From: Lewinella sp. IMCC34183
GTDB taxonomy: Bacteria; Bacteroidota; Bacteroidia; Chitinophagales; Saprospiraceae
Assembly (NCBI RefSeq): GCF_003390915.1
Contig: NZ_QMEM01000011.1
Span: 1 to 64,000, forward strand
Length of the DNA: 64,000 bases
Direction: 5' to 3'
The stretch's first letter is position 1; the number at the start of each line of letters is the position of its first letter. The notes beneath the pieces were generated by a model. The model saw only the letters and a program-made list of their open reading frames with translations. It searched no databases and was not told where the DNA came from. The position numbers and the translations under genes are program-made. Below, one piece after another: positions 50,478 to 58,867 of this stretch.

Positions 50478-50589
50478 TTACCACAGATTACACGGCCCTG
50501 ATAGACCGGTTATCCACTGATTTCCAAGGTAACATTGCTCCTGAGGGCTGAGCTGCACATCCGTGGGAATCCGTGAAGACCTGTGGTAA
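50478..50589. repeat. Intergenic inverted element with ACCACAG/ATCCGTG motifs
   Basis: TTACCACAG (50478-50486) is inverted as CTGTGGTAA (50581-50589). Between them stand ATTACACGG on the left and CATCCGTGGGAATCCGTG on the right, i.e. short CCGTG-type words on opposing arms. Such words recall an intergenic repeat type seen in several bacterial genomes. It fills most of the only wide gap (187 nt) inside this operon. Its role is unknown. Confidence 0.55.
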
Positions 50590-50633
50590 GGTGTTGAAGC
50601 CTGTTGGTACAGGCCCTTATATTTTGCTGGGTT

Positions 50634-51770
50634 CTACCCGTTGTAAAACTCGTTGATCGTATCCACCACTTCCTGCAGTTGCTGATCCGTCAGCCCGCTG
50701 GAGCTGGGGATGCTGATGGCGGTTTCGTGCACCTTTTTGGCCTGGTGGTTCTCGGTGACGTAGGTCAGCCCCGCGTACATCGGTAGCTGGTTCATCGGCG
50801 TCCAGAAGGGTCTCGACTGTACGCCGCAGTCATTGAGGTAAGTGAGCAACTCCCGCATGCGGTCGGTTCGGAAGGTGAACAACCAGCAATTGGGATCAAC
50901 GCCATCGGTCACCCGCTGAAAGGTGATGTCCCCTACCCCCTTGAGTTGCTCTCGGTAAAAGGCATCCATTTTTTTCTTTCGCTCGATCAGGCCGGGCAGC
51001 TGCTCCATCTGGGCCAGGCCGATGGCGGCGAGTACGTTCACCAGCCGGTAGTTGTATCCGACTTCGTCGTGGAAGTAATCCAGGGGATCGGTCTTTGCGG
51101 TAGTGGTCAGGTGCTTGGCCCGGGTGGCCAGGGTTTCGTCCTGAGTGAAGATCATGCCGCCCCCGCCGGTGGTGATGATCTTGTTGCCGTTGAAGCTGCT
51201 GGTTCCGAATACGCCGAAAGTACCGGCGTGGCGCCCCTTCCAGGTCGAGCCGAGGGCCTCGGTGCTGTCCTCGATAATCGGGAGGTTATGCTCCCCGCAC
51301 ACGGCCAGCAGCCGGTCCATATCGCACATGTTGCCGAGCACGTGGACGGGCATGATGGCTCCGATACGGCGACCGTCCGCGCTGAGGTGGCAGGCCCCGT
51401 CGCGCTTTTCGGTGCGCTCGGCGAGAAAAGATTCCAGCAGGTCGAGATCGAGCTGCCAGCTGTCAACGTCGATATCTAGCAGCAGCGGGTCGGCCTTGGT
51501 GTAGGCAATGGCGTTGAGGGTGGCTACGAAGGTTAGGTTCGGCGCCAGCACGTAATCCCCGGCCCCGATGCCCAGCAGGTTCATGGCGGTATGCAGCCCC
51601 GCCGTTCCGTTCATGCAGGAAATGGCGAAGCGACTGTCGGTGTAGTCCGCGATGGCCGTTTCGAATTTACCGACGTAGGCCCCCGCCGTGGATACCCAGC
51701 CGGTGTCCAGGCATTCCTTGACGTAGGTCCATTCGTTGCCGGCCAGGTGGGGGATGGAAAGGGGGATCAT
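50634..51770 (-). CDS. LegC-family PLP-dependent aminotransferase
   Basis: This 378-aa DegT/DnrJ/EryC1/StrS enzyme starts 'MIPLSIPHLAGNEWTYVKECLDTGWVSTAGAYVGKFE', nearly the signature of LegC/PglE-like aminotransferases, which put an amino group on C4 of UDP-4-keto-6-deoxy-GlcNAc. 'DSTEALGSTWKGRHAGTFGVFGTSSFNGNKIITTGGGGMI' carries the PLP lysine (SFNGNK). The ATG at 51770 overlaps the upstream acetyltransferase stop by 4 nt (ATGA). The frame extends 70 codons upstream in non-homologous Arg-rich sequence, rejected. The gap before the dehydratase holds the inverted element. Confidence 0.9.
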   Translation of the reverse strand: MIPLSIPHLAGNEWTYVKECLDTGWVSTAGAYVGKFETAIADYTDSRFAISCMNGTAGLHTAMNLLGIGAGDYVLAPNLTFVATLNAIAYTKADPLLLDIDVDSWQLDLDLLESFLAERTEKRDGACHLSADGRRIGAIMPVHVLGNMCDMDRLLAVCGEHNLPIIEDSTEALGSTWKGRHAGTFGVFGTSSFNGNKIITTGGGGMIFTQDETLATRAKHLTTTAKTDPLDYFHDEVGYNYRLVNVLAAIGLAQMEQLPGLIERKKKMDAFYREQLKGVGDITFQRVTDGVDPNCWLFTFRTDRMRELLTYLNDCGVQSRPFWTPMNQLPMYAGLTYVTENHQAKKVHETAISIPSSSGLTDQQLQEVVDTINEFYNG

Positions 51771-52396
51771 GTTCTGGATTTTGCGGGATTGCCGTACACG
51801 GTGGCACCCGCGGGTACGTCGCGCAAAACTACGGCTCCGGCGCCGATGGTGGCGTGATCGCCGATGTGAATTCCCGGCAGCACGACCGCACCGGCGCCTA
51901 CCAGGGCCCCCGTTCCCACGTGTACATTGCCGGTCAGTATCGCCCCGGGCGCTATGTGGGCATAGGCACCCACAAAACACTCGTGATCGACCTGCGCACC
52001 GGTGTTGATGATCGCACTCACCCCGACGGTCGCGAAGGTTCCGACCGTGGCCCGCACGGCTATCAGGGCGGCGGCTGCGATGCGGGCGCTAGGCACAACG
52101 GTGGCGGCGGGATGGATTACGGCTTCGGTCAGGGATAAACCCCGCCCAAGTATGCGTTGGGTGAGTTTACGGCGCAGGGTATTGTCGCCCGTTGCGGGGA
52201 AAAAGCTGACGTCCGGGCCACCGCCGCCCTCAATATCGTGGTCCGTGCCGAGGTAAGCCAGATGAAAAGGGTTGCTTTCCTTGGGTTCGAGATCGTAGTA
52301 CCCGGCCGGCGTTCGGCCGATTGCCAGCAAGGCCTCACAGACCACCCAAGCGTGGCCGGAGTACCCCAACAGGGCCACGCGATCAGCTTTCTCCAT
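51767..52396 (-). CDS. NeuD/PglD-type sugar N-acetyltransferase
   Basis: This 209-aa enzyme has a small N-terminal Rossmann-like part ('VALLGYSGHAWVVCEALL') and a left-handed beta-helix of hexapeptide repeats ('VVPSARIAAAALIAVRATVGTFATVGVSAIINTGAQVDHECFVGAYAHIAPGAILTG'), with the catalytic His in VDHE. It would acetylate the 4-amino sugar made by the LegC-type enzyme using acetyl-CoA. It lies 17 nt after the lipoyl-acyltransferase gene, giving two related acyltransferases side by side. Confidence 0.9.
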   Translation of the reverse strand: MEKADRVALLGYSGHAWVVCEALLAIGRTPAGYYDLEPKESNPFHLAYLGTDHDIEGGGGPDVSFFPATGDNTLRRKLTQRILGRGLSLTEAVIHPAATVVPSARIAAAALIAVRATVGTFATVGVSAIINTGAQVDHECFVGAYAHIAPGAILTGNVHVGTGALVGAGAVVLPGIHIGDHATIGAGAVVLRDVPAGATVYGNPAKSRT

Positions 52397-52413
52397 AGCG
52401 CTTGCGGGGCGGC

Positions 52414-53511
52414 TTACTTGTCCGCAAGGTCCTTGAAGACGTTTTCTCCGTTGTTGACAAGCTGCCCCGCCCCGATCGAGACTCCCAGGTATACGTTGCT
52501 GTTCATGCCGACTACCGAGTTCTTCCCGATGCTTACCATACCCGCCAGGGTACTGCCGGGCGTCAGGTGGGCATTATCGTCGAGTACGCAATCGTGGCTT
52601 ACGATGGCACCGGAATTGATAATGCAGTTGTTACCTACCGTGACGTTACTGCCAACTATCGCACCCGCAAAAACCTGGTTGCCCTGCCCCATGCTGACCG
52701 ACCGCTCTATGGTTGCCCGGGGGTGGATCAGGTTCGGTACCGTAAACCCTAATCCGGTCAGCATCTCGTAGATCCGGCTCCGCGCCCGCGGATTGGCCAG
52801 GGCCCCGATACCGATGACCGCCTGCCGGATACCGTGCTTCGTAAAGAGGTCCGGAAGGTCATCGTTCGTACCGAGAATGGGCAGCCCGTACGCCTCCGAC
52901 GGGGAGTCTTCCGTACCGATGAACCCAACGCACCTGAGGCCGGGCTGATGCTGCAGCAGATCCAGACAGGCCCCTGCGTGCCCCTTCTCTCCGATGATGA
53001 TCACCGATTGGGCATCGTAGGTAGCGTTCTGGGGCGAAGCCATCACCCGGGGCACGTCGGTCCGGGGTCTGCCCGCTGGTGTCCCGTTTCCCAGTATGTC
53101 CCGCGTAGTGATCAGCGAAAGTCCAGGAAAGTCGCTTGCTTCCAGGCCACGCTCCTTCATCATCTCCCGGGCGGCGGCCGATACGCGTACGTTGCCCCTG
53201 GGGGCTGCGTTGGCGGTGCCTGTCGGGGAGTCGGGCGCCGGCTGGTCCGGCGCGCTCATCTCCTTCTGCGGCGTGATACGTGCGAACACCTCGCCCGCCG
53301 CAATGTCCTCGCCTTCGGCGACCATATAGTGGATGTAGCCGTCGGCGGGCGCGTCCAGCTCGAAATCGGCCTTTGAGGTTTCCAGGGCTCCGATGGTATC
53401 CCCTTCCGCTACCCGGTCTCCCGAGGCGAAGTTCAGCTCGGTGACCCGGTAGAAGTCATCACTAACGGTTTCCTTGGGGACGACGACATTGACGGACTGA
53501 TCAGCGGCCAT
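52414..53511 (-). CDS. Lipoyl domain + E3-binding-like segment + NeuD/PglD acyltransferase fusion
   Basis: This 365-aa protein has an unusual order. Residues 6-81 form a lipoyl domain with the modification site Lys47 in LETSKADFELDAPADGYI. Residues 84-106 are an Ala/Pro-rich swinging linker. Residues 108-140 (VSAAAREMMKERGLEASDF...TTRDI) resemble a peripheral-subunit-binding domain. Residues 168-250 are the NeuD/PglD Rossmann part (IIIGEKGHAG), and 260-360 a left-handed beta-helix with catalytic His306 (VSHDC). No CAT-type E2 catalytic domain is present. It overlaps the E1 gene by 11 nt. Inferred role: transfer of a lipoyl-bound acyl group to an amino sugar. Confidence 0.85.
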   Translation of the reverse strand: MAADQSVNVVVPKETVSDDFYRVTELNFASGDRVAEGDTIGALETSKADFELDAPADGYIHYMVAEGEDIAAGEVFARITPQKEMSAPDQPAPDSPTGTANAAPRGNVRVSAAAREMMKERGLEASDFPGLSLITTRDILGNGTPAGRPRTDVPRVMASPQNATYDAQSVIIIGEKGHAGACLDLLQHQPGLRCVGFIGTEDSPSEAYGLPILGTNDDLPDLFTKHGIRQAVIGIGALANPRARSRIYEMLTGLGFTVPNLIHPRATIERSVSMGQGNQVFAGAIVGSNVTVGNNCIINSGAIVSHDCVLDDNAHLTPGSTLAGMVSIGKNSVVGMNSNVYLGVSIGAGQLVNNGENVFKDLADK

Positions 53512-55498
53512 GGGCGAGTTCTTTTACGGCATTAACGATGGCTTCGGTACCGGGCAGCAGCTTGATCTCCCCGGGAAGCGAGCAGGGGATCACGCCGTCG
53601 AATCCGAGCCGCTTCACGGCCAGTTCGCGGGGCCCGGCCGCGACCACCGAGGCGATCGCCTCCGCGCCAAAGGCCGCAAAGGAAGTACCCTCTTCCGCCA
53701 CGACCAGCTTACCGGTGACTGCTGTACTCTCCAGCAGCGAGGCAGGATCGAAGGGGTGCAGGAGCGTCGGACAAATCACTTCACAGAGAATTTCATGCTC
53801 GTCAAAGGCGCGTTCCGCGGCCCGCTCCGCCTCTTCCAGCATTCCGCCGTAGCAGAGAATCGTTACCTCCGCCGCCACGCCTTCGGGCCGCATCCGGAGC
53901 ACCGGCAGGTCGCCTCCGCTGCTTTCCAGGAGGAAGCCGTCCGGAGTTTTGCGGTTGAGGCTCCGGGTGTAGAGGATCTTGTTTTCCAGTACGACCACCG
54001 GACTGTTGCTCCGTTCGAACAGCCCCCGGTAAATCGTTCCGGGCGCGATGCGGTGGTTCAGGGCCACCACGCTCAGCCCGGGAATACCCAGAAAGAAGCG
54101 TTCGATGGACTGGCTGTGGGTAGGTCCGTACCCCCGCCGGCCGCCCATGGGCGTACGGACGATCAGGGGAACGTTGACACGACCGCCGTACATGGCGTGA
54201 AACTTGGCCGCGTGCTGCAACAGCTGGTCTAGCGTGAGGGTCATAAAGTCCCCGAACATGATCTCGACGACGGGCAACATGCCGCCCACGGCGAGACCGG
54301 TCCCCACGCCGGTGATGGCGGCCTCGCTGATGGGGGTATTTCTTACCCGGTCGGGAAATAGGGTACTCAGGTCGCGGGTCACCTTGAAGGCCCCCCCGTA
54401 GGCTTTGTCCGTAAACTCAGTCCGCTCCTGGATATCCTCACCGATCAGCACCGTGCGCTCGTCGCCGGCAAACTGCTCCTGCAGGGCCTGGTAGATGAGC
54501 TCGTTGAAGCGGGTGTCACTACGCTCGGAGAGGGGCGACCATCCGGAAGCTCCGGCTGCCGGTGTGTCGTCCCAGGCCGGATGGCAACCTTCCTGTACGG
54601 GATCACCCTCGGCCGCTGCTACGGCCTCGTCGATGATCTGGTCCGCCGCGGCGACCAGCTCTCGGTACGCCTCGGGTTGCGCTTCGGCGAAGGCGTTGAT
54701 CATGTCTTTGCCGCGGTATTCCGCCACTTCCTCCTCCCGGCGGTTATCGTCGCTCTTGCTGTGGCTATTCAGGCGGTACGTCTCAATTTCCAGGACCACC
54801 GGCCGGCCGCCGCGCGCGGTTTCTACTGCCCGGCGGCTCGCCTGGTCCAAATCGTCCAGATCGAAGGTCGAGCTGTGGATGTACTCCAGCCCGAATCCCC
54901 GGACCCGCTCCTCCACCGAGCCCGCAAAGGTCTGCCGGAAGGAGGTCGACTGTGCATAGCCGTTGTTCTCGATTACGACCAGCAGCGGCAGGTTCCAGAT
55001 TCCCGCCAGGTTAAGGGTTTCGTACAGGATGCCCTCCCCCAGGGTTCCGTCACCGGTGAAGGCGACACTGAGGCTTTTATTTCCCTTGATCGTATCCGAG
55101 AGGGCGACGCCGGCCGCCACGGGGACCATGCCCCCCTGAATGCCGTTAGAGAGGTAGCGGTGTGCCGTCAGGTGTTGGCTGCCGCCCATGCCCCGGCTTA
55201 CCCCGGTCGTCCGCCCCATAACCTCGGCCATCAGCCCCCGCACATCCTGCGTACGGGCAATGAAGTGACCGTGGCCGCGGTGATTCGAGACGATGAAGTC
55301 ATCCGCTTCCAGGTGCGGGACGATCATGACGGGGGAAAACTCCTGTCCGACGCACGTATGCACCGTACCGTTGAGTTTCCCCTCGCCAAAGAGGTCCAGC
55401 AGTCGCTCCTCCGTTCTGCGCACCAGAATGGCGGAGCGGAAGTGGTCCAGGTACTTGATGTCAGATTCGTTTTCTGCCGTCGGCAAACGATTGACCAT
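53501..55498 (-). CDS. 2-oxoacid dehydrogenase E1, fused alpha and beta subunits
   Basis: This 665-aa thiamine-diphosphate enzyme decarboxylates a 2-oxoacid and acylates lipoyl-lysine. The alpha half (1-330) has HRGHGH (73-78), GMGGSQHL (103-110) and the TPP motif GDG (149-151)...NNG (178-180). The beta half (340-665) has 'VLIGEDI', 'FPDRVRNTPISEAAITGVGTGLAVGGMLPVVEIMFGDFMTLTLDQLLQHAAK' and 'MGGRRGYGPTHSQSIERFFLGIPGLSVVAL'. Fused E1 chains are common in Bacteroidota, but this one lies inside a glycan operon and is followed by a lipoyl protein without a CAT domain. No E3 gene is near. The substrate (pyruvate or another 2-oxoacid) is unknown. Confidence 0.92.
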   Translation of the reverse strand: MVNRLPTAENESDIKYLDHFRSAILVRRTEERLLDLFGEGKLNGTVHTCVGQEFSPVMIVPHLEADDFIVSNHRGHGHFIARTQDVRGLMAEVMGRTTGVSRGMGGSQHLTAHRYLSNGIQGGMVPVAAGVALSDTIKGNKSLSVAFTGDGTLGEGILYETLNLAGIWNLPLLVVIENNGYAQSTSFRQTFAGSVEERVRGFGLEYIHSSTFDLDDLDQASRRAVETARGGRPVVLEIETYRLNSHSKSDDNRREEEVAEYRGKDMINAFAEAQPEAYRELVAAADQIIDEAVAAAEGDPVQEGCHPAWDDTPAAGASGWSPLSERSDTRFNELIYQALQEQFAGDERTVLIGEDIQERTEFTDKAYGGAFKVTRDLSTLFPDRVRNTPISEAAITGVGTGLAVGGMLPVVEIMFGDFMTLTLDQLLQHAAKFHAMYGGRVNVPLIVRTPMGGRRGYGPTHSQSIERFFLGIPGLSVVALNHRIAPGTIYRGLFERSNSPVVVLENKILYTRSLNRKTPDGFLLESSGGDLPVLRMRPEGVAAEVTILCYGGMLEEAERAAERAFDEHEILCEVICPTLLHPFDPASLLESTAVTGKLVVAEEGTSFAAFGAEAIASVVAAGPRELAVKRLGFDGVIPCSLPGEIKLLPGTEAIVNAVKELAHGR

Positions 55499-55532
55499 AC
55501 GGGAATAATTGTTTTGGTTAGGATAGTACCGG

Positions 55533-56729
55533 CTACCGCTCTTCGGAGGCAGCCAATTCCCGGTAGCGCCGCAAAAGCGTCTGGTGGATCACGCCCCGGT
55601 CGTACCGCTCCCTGATTTCCTGCAGCAGCTCATCCGCCATTAGACGGACCTCACTGTAACGGGTCAGAGCGCGTCGTAGTTCTTCGGTTAGCGCACCTAC
55701 ATCGCCGACGGGAAACAGCAAGCCGGTCACGTCATCCGATACGATGTCCACGTTACCCGGAATCCGGGAGCATACGATAGGGCAACCCATCGCGCCGGCC
55801 TGCAGCAGGACATTGGGGAAGCCTTCCCGGTGGGAGGGGTGGACCAGCAGGTGGGCCAGGTGCAAATACGCCGGCACCTCATCCGTCCAGGGAATATGGA
55901 CGATGGCCGGGTTCCCCGTCAGCTCCTCCACCGTTTCCGCGGGTAGTGTCTCTTCGGCCCGCTCTTCTTCCAGCGGGCCCAGCAGTACCAGGCGCAGATC
56001 GGGAAGCTCACCGGACAGGCCCCGGAAGGCCGCGAGCATTTCGATGATCCCCTTGTCCCGCACGAGACGGCCCACCACCACCAGGTACCGACAGGCGGGA
56101 TCGTAGCCCATCTCCCGCTTTACCGCGGTAAGGGTTTCATCGGACAACGATTCCGGTGAAAACTGGGCCAGATCGATCCCGTTCGTGGAGCCCTGGCCGA
56201 TCATCTCCAGTTTATCGGGGGAGCATATTTTTCTTTCCGTCAGCTCATTCAGGATGCTCCGACTGTTGGGCCAGACATTTGTAGCGGCCAGGCAAGTGAG
56301 CCGCTCCATGGCAACAAGCAGGCGGCGCCGGTTGCCGGTAGTCGTCATATAGGGCAGGCCGGCCACGGTATGGATACGAACGGGCACCCTCGCCATACGG
56401 GCGGCCAGCATGCCCAGGAGCCCCGCCTTGGGGGTGTGAGTATGCACGATATCCGGGCGAAAGCGGCGCATCAGGTCCACCAGCTGCCGGAGGCACCGCA
56501 GGTCATGCAGTGGCGTTATCGCCCGCGTAAAGGGTACGATCACGTGGGGGCATTTCTCGTAGTCCCGGACTAGTTCTACTTCGGGGCCGTCGGCGCTGCA
56601 CAGCAGCACCTCCATCCCGTGGTTTGCCATAAACTTCGCCTGCCCGGTGATGAGCAACCGCAGGGAGATGGGTACGGTAGTGATCCGCAGGAGCCGCAAC
56701 TCCCGGGCACCCGGTTTACTGTCGGGCAT
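55533..56729 (-). CDS. GT4 family glycosyltransferase
   Basis: This 398-aa GT-B enzyme has 'LRLLRITTVPISLRLLITGQAKFMANHGMEV', 'RPDIVHTHTPKAGLLGMLAARMARVPVRIHTVAGLP' and donor-site 'YLVVVGRLVRDKGIIEMLAAFRGL' plus 'LLVHPSHREGFPNVLLQAGAMGCPIVCS'. The usual E-x7-E motif reads E-x7-Q, a variant I have seen in Bacteroidota GT4 enzymes. It lies directly upstream of the E1 gene (34 nt) and overlaps the deacetylase gene by 14 nt. Confidence 0.9.
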   Translation of the reverse strand: MPDSKPGARELRLLRITTVPISLRLLITGQAKFMANHGMEVLLCSADGPEVELVRDYEKCPHVIVPFTRAITPLHDLRCLRQLVDLMRRFRPDIVHTHTPKAGLLGMLAARMARVPVRIHTVAGLPYMTTTGNRRRLLVAMERLTCLAATNVWPNSRSILNELTERKICSPDKLEMIGQGSTNGIDLAQFSPESLSDETLTAVKREMGYDPACRYLVVVGRLVRDKGIIEMLAAFRGLSGELPDLRLVLLGPLEEERAEETLPAETVEELTGNPAIVHIPWTDEVPAYLHLAHLLVHPSHREGFPNVLLQAGAMGCPIVCSRIPGNVDIVSDDVTGLLFPVGDVGALTEELRRALTRYSEVRLMADELLQEIRERYDRGVIHQTLLRRYRELAASEER

Positions 56730-57708
56730 GACTGAGTTCTTGCATGGTCACGCTTTCCATACCGTGGCGTTCCCGCAGACGGCTAAAGTGCCGGAGCACG
56801 GCATCCAGGGCAGCCATATTTTTGACCGGATCGGTAGCTAAATTATGCGGATGCCACCAAAGGTGGTAAGTGCGGCCGGTTTCGGCGGCGGCGGTCATCT
56901 CGGAAAGTATCCTGCGGAGTTTCAGGTGCTGTCCTCCGTAGCCGTCCAGTCTGGGTAGGTAGGGCCGGAGAAACCGGCTGGCCGGGAGGTTAGCGAGGTC
57001 AGGTGATCCCCCTTCCGGATGCCCGGTCGAGGGTCCGCTCAGCGGCAGGTAGTGATCGAGCAGGCGCACGGCTTTCTGGGCGGAGCCGGTGTCTTCACCG
57101 TTTGCCGCCTGCCAGAACCAGGCGGGGGGGTTCCCCCGGTAGCTGGTGAACCCAGCCGCCGCCGCCACCTCCGTGAAGTGGCTTTGGTTACGTGGATACA
57201 CGAGGGAGGTGAGCTCCACCCCGAAGTTGGCCAGGGCCAATTGACGGGCGGCCCGCAGGTCGGCGGCGAAGCTTTCCGCCGTGGCCCCCCGCTCCAGGCA
57301 ATAAAAGTGGGAGAAGGTGTGGCTCGCCATCTCCTGGCGGGGGGTATCGATGATGGCCTGGATGAGCGACGGGGCGTAGTGATACGGATCTTCCGACTCG
57401 TCGCGCCCCACGCCATCGAGAAGCGCGTAAGGATTCAACGCGGCGTTCCGGTAAGCGGGCCGCACGTCAGGGACGGCGGCCAGCAGGTCCTCGCGGTCCC
57501 GGGCGAACAGCATACCCACCGTGGCCCAGGTTGCCGCTACGCCGTGGTCGGCGAACCGCCGCAGCGTAATGGGAATCAGCTCCCGGGTGCGGTCGAAGTA
57601 CTTCCTGCCCGGCCCGTCCAGCCGGAGGTGGTCGAATACCCCCCAGTGAAGCTCAAAGTCCAGCGAAATGACCAGGCGGGGCACGGTTACGACGGATTCA
57701 CTCACCAA
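56716..57708 (-). CDS. Polysaccharide deacetylase family protein (NodB-like)
   Basis: This 330-aa protein has 'LVISLDFELHWG' (Asp17), 'HGVAATWATVGMLFA' and the metal pair SHTFSHFY (His130, His134), as in carbohydrate esterase 4 enzymes. The C-terminal 'TYHLWWHPHNLATDP' gives the late histidine block. It would remove N-acetyl groups from a surface glycan, although no export signal is visible, so a cytoplasmic or lipid-linked substrate is likely. It overlaps genes on both sides (14 and 11 nt). Confidence 0.85.
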   Translation of the reverse strand: MVSESVVTVPRLVISLDFELHWGVFDHLRLDGPGRKYFDRTRELIPITLRRFADHGVAATWATVGMLFARDREDLLAAVPDVRPAYRNAALNPYALLDGVGRDESEDPYHYAPSLIQAIIDTPRQEMASHTFSHFYCLERGATAESFAADLRAARQLALANFGVELTSLVYPRNQSHFTEVAAAAGFTSYRGNPPAWFWQAANGEDTGSAQKAVRLLDHYLPLSGPSTGHPEGGSPDLANLPASRFLRPYLPRLDGYGGQHLKLRRILSEMTAAAETGRTYHLWWHPHNLATDPVKNMAALDAVLRHFSRLRERHGMESVTMQELSHARQ

Positions 57709-58864
57709 TGATCACTTTACCCCGGGTACGGTAGGCATAATCGGCGTAGGCCAGGACGATAAACAGGAAAAGGTACATGACCTGCGACTTCTGGCGGATC
57801 GCGATGCCCATGTTACCGCTGATCTGGGCGAGGGCGAAAGAGATACCGAAGAAGGTGACGAGCGAAATTTTAACCGCCCAGGAAGATTGCAGAACGAAGC
57901 GGACAAAGGACATGGAGAGACACTTCCAGAAAAGGATTAGGTAGAACACATTCTCTACCGATACCAGCAGCCCCATTGCGTTAGGCGAGTCGACGAAAAG
58001 CGGGCGAAACCAGAAGGTGAACAGCTTCATGAACTGGTTGTAGTTCGCGATGTCCACACCCGAATCCGCTTTGGTCAGTGACTGCCCCCGCGTGTCGCTG
58101 AAGTCCGTAAAGCCATCCGCGCTCGCATCATCGATCTCGGCCAGGTCCAGGAAGGTACCGGCCACGGGTACCAGGGCGGCAATGGCGACCAGCACGATGA
58201 GCGTTTTCTGCCACGTTTTGATGCCCTTTGAGGAAGTCAGCGATGCCACTACAGCCCCCAGCAGTACGACCAGCAGAATGTGTGGCCTGACGTGGAAGAT
58301 CAACAGCCCCCCGATGGCGGTGGTGATCAGCCGCCGGCCGATGTCGCTTAGGCCGTAAAACACCATACCCAGGCCCATGAGGATGACCCCCCCCTTACCG
58401 AGGGACACCGTCCAGAAATGCATATTCGGCAGGAACAACAGCAGCACCACGAAGTCCACGCCCAGGAAGCGGTGACGAAAGGTAGTCTTGTCTACCATGA
58501 ACAGGTAGAAGTATAAGATCCCCAGAAAGCCGAAGAAGGAAAAGAGCAGCATCATCGCCTCATAGCTGAATCCCAGCCCGTTAACGAAGGGAAAGGCCAT
58601 GAACTTGATGAAGACCGATCCGATCCCGTAAAAATCTTCCCAGCTGTCGCCGATGTAGCTTCCGCTGAACGAATCGCGGTAGTAGCGCCGCGAGTCGCTG
58701 TTGTTGTATAGCGAGTTGATGTAGTAGACCGCGAACAGGAGGTAATGAAAGGCGTACGCCCCCCAGAGCACGGATTTCGGGTGCCGCAGCTCCTTAGCCT
58801 TCGCATTCAGGAACCAGGCGGTCCCCAAGGTGGAAAAGATGATGACGATGAGCGCGCTCAGCAT
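57698..58864 (-). CDS. Predicted polymerase-like membrane protein (Wzy/EpsG-type)
   Basis: This 388-aa protein has about 10 membrane helices and a polar loop near 230-265 ('EIDDASADGFTDFSDTRGQSLTKADSGVDIANYNQFMKLF'). The overall topology and 'YNNSDSRRYYRDSFSGSYIGDSWEDFYGIGSVFI' resemble Wzy/EpsG glycan polymerases. These families are poorly conserved, so the assignment rests mainly on topology and place: it sits between the deacetylase and glycosyltransferase genes, and the window has a flippase but no other polymerase candidate. Confidence 0.68.
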   Translation of the reverse strand: MLSALIVIIFSTLGTAWFLNAKAKELRHPKSVLWGAYAFHYLLFAVYYINSLYNNSDSRRYYRDSFSGSYIGDSWEDFYGIGSVFIKFMAFPFVNGLGFSYEAMMLLFSFFGFLGILYFYLFMVDKTTFRHRFLGVDFVVLLLFLPNMHFWTVSLGKGGVILMGLGMVFYGLSDIGRRLITTAIGGLLIFHVRPHILLVVLLGAVVASLTSSKGIKTWQKTLIVLVAIAALVPVAGTFLDLAEIDDASADGFTDFSDTRGQSLTKADSGVDIANYNQFMKLFTFWFRPLFVDSPNAMGLLVSVENVFYLILFWKCLSMSFVRFVLQSSWAVKISLVTFFGISFALAQISGNMGIAIRQKSQVMYLFLFIVLAYADYAYRTRGKVIIGE

Positions 58865-58867
58865 GGA

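Noticed and set aside
48540-53511. Legionaminic or pseudaminic acid pathway
   Set aside because: A LegC-type aminotransferase and NeuD-like proteins are present, but no NeuB-type synthase, hydrolysing epimerase or CMP-transferase is in the window.
52414-53511. Annotation as an ordinary dihydrolipoamide acyltransferase (E2)
   Set aside because: The lipoyl and PSBD-like parts fit, but the catalytic CAT-like domain with its HxxxD motif is missing; the C-terminal half is a hexapeptide beta-helix.
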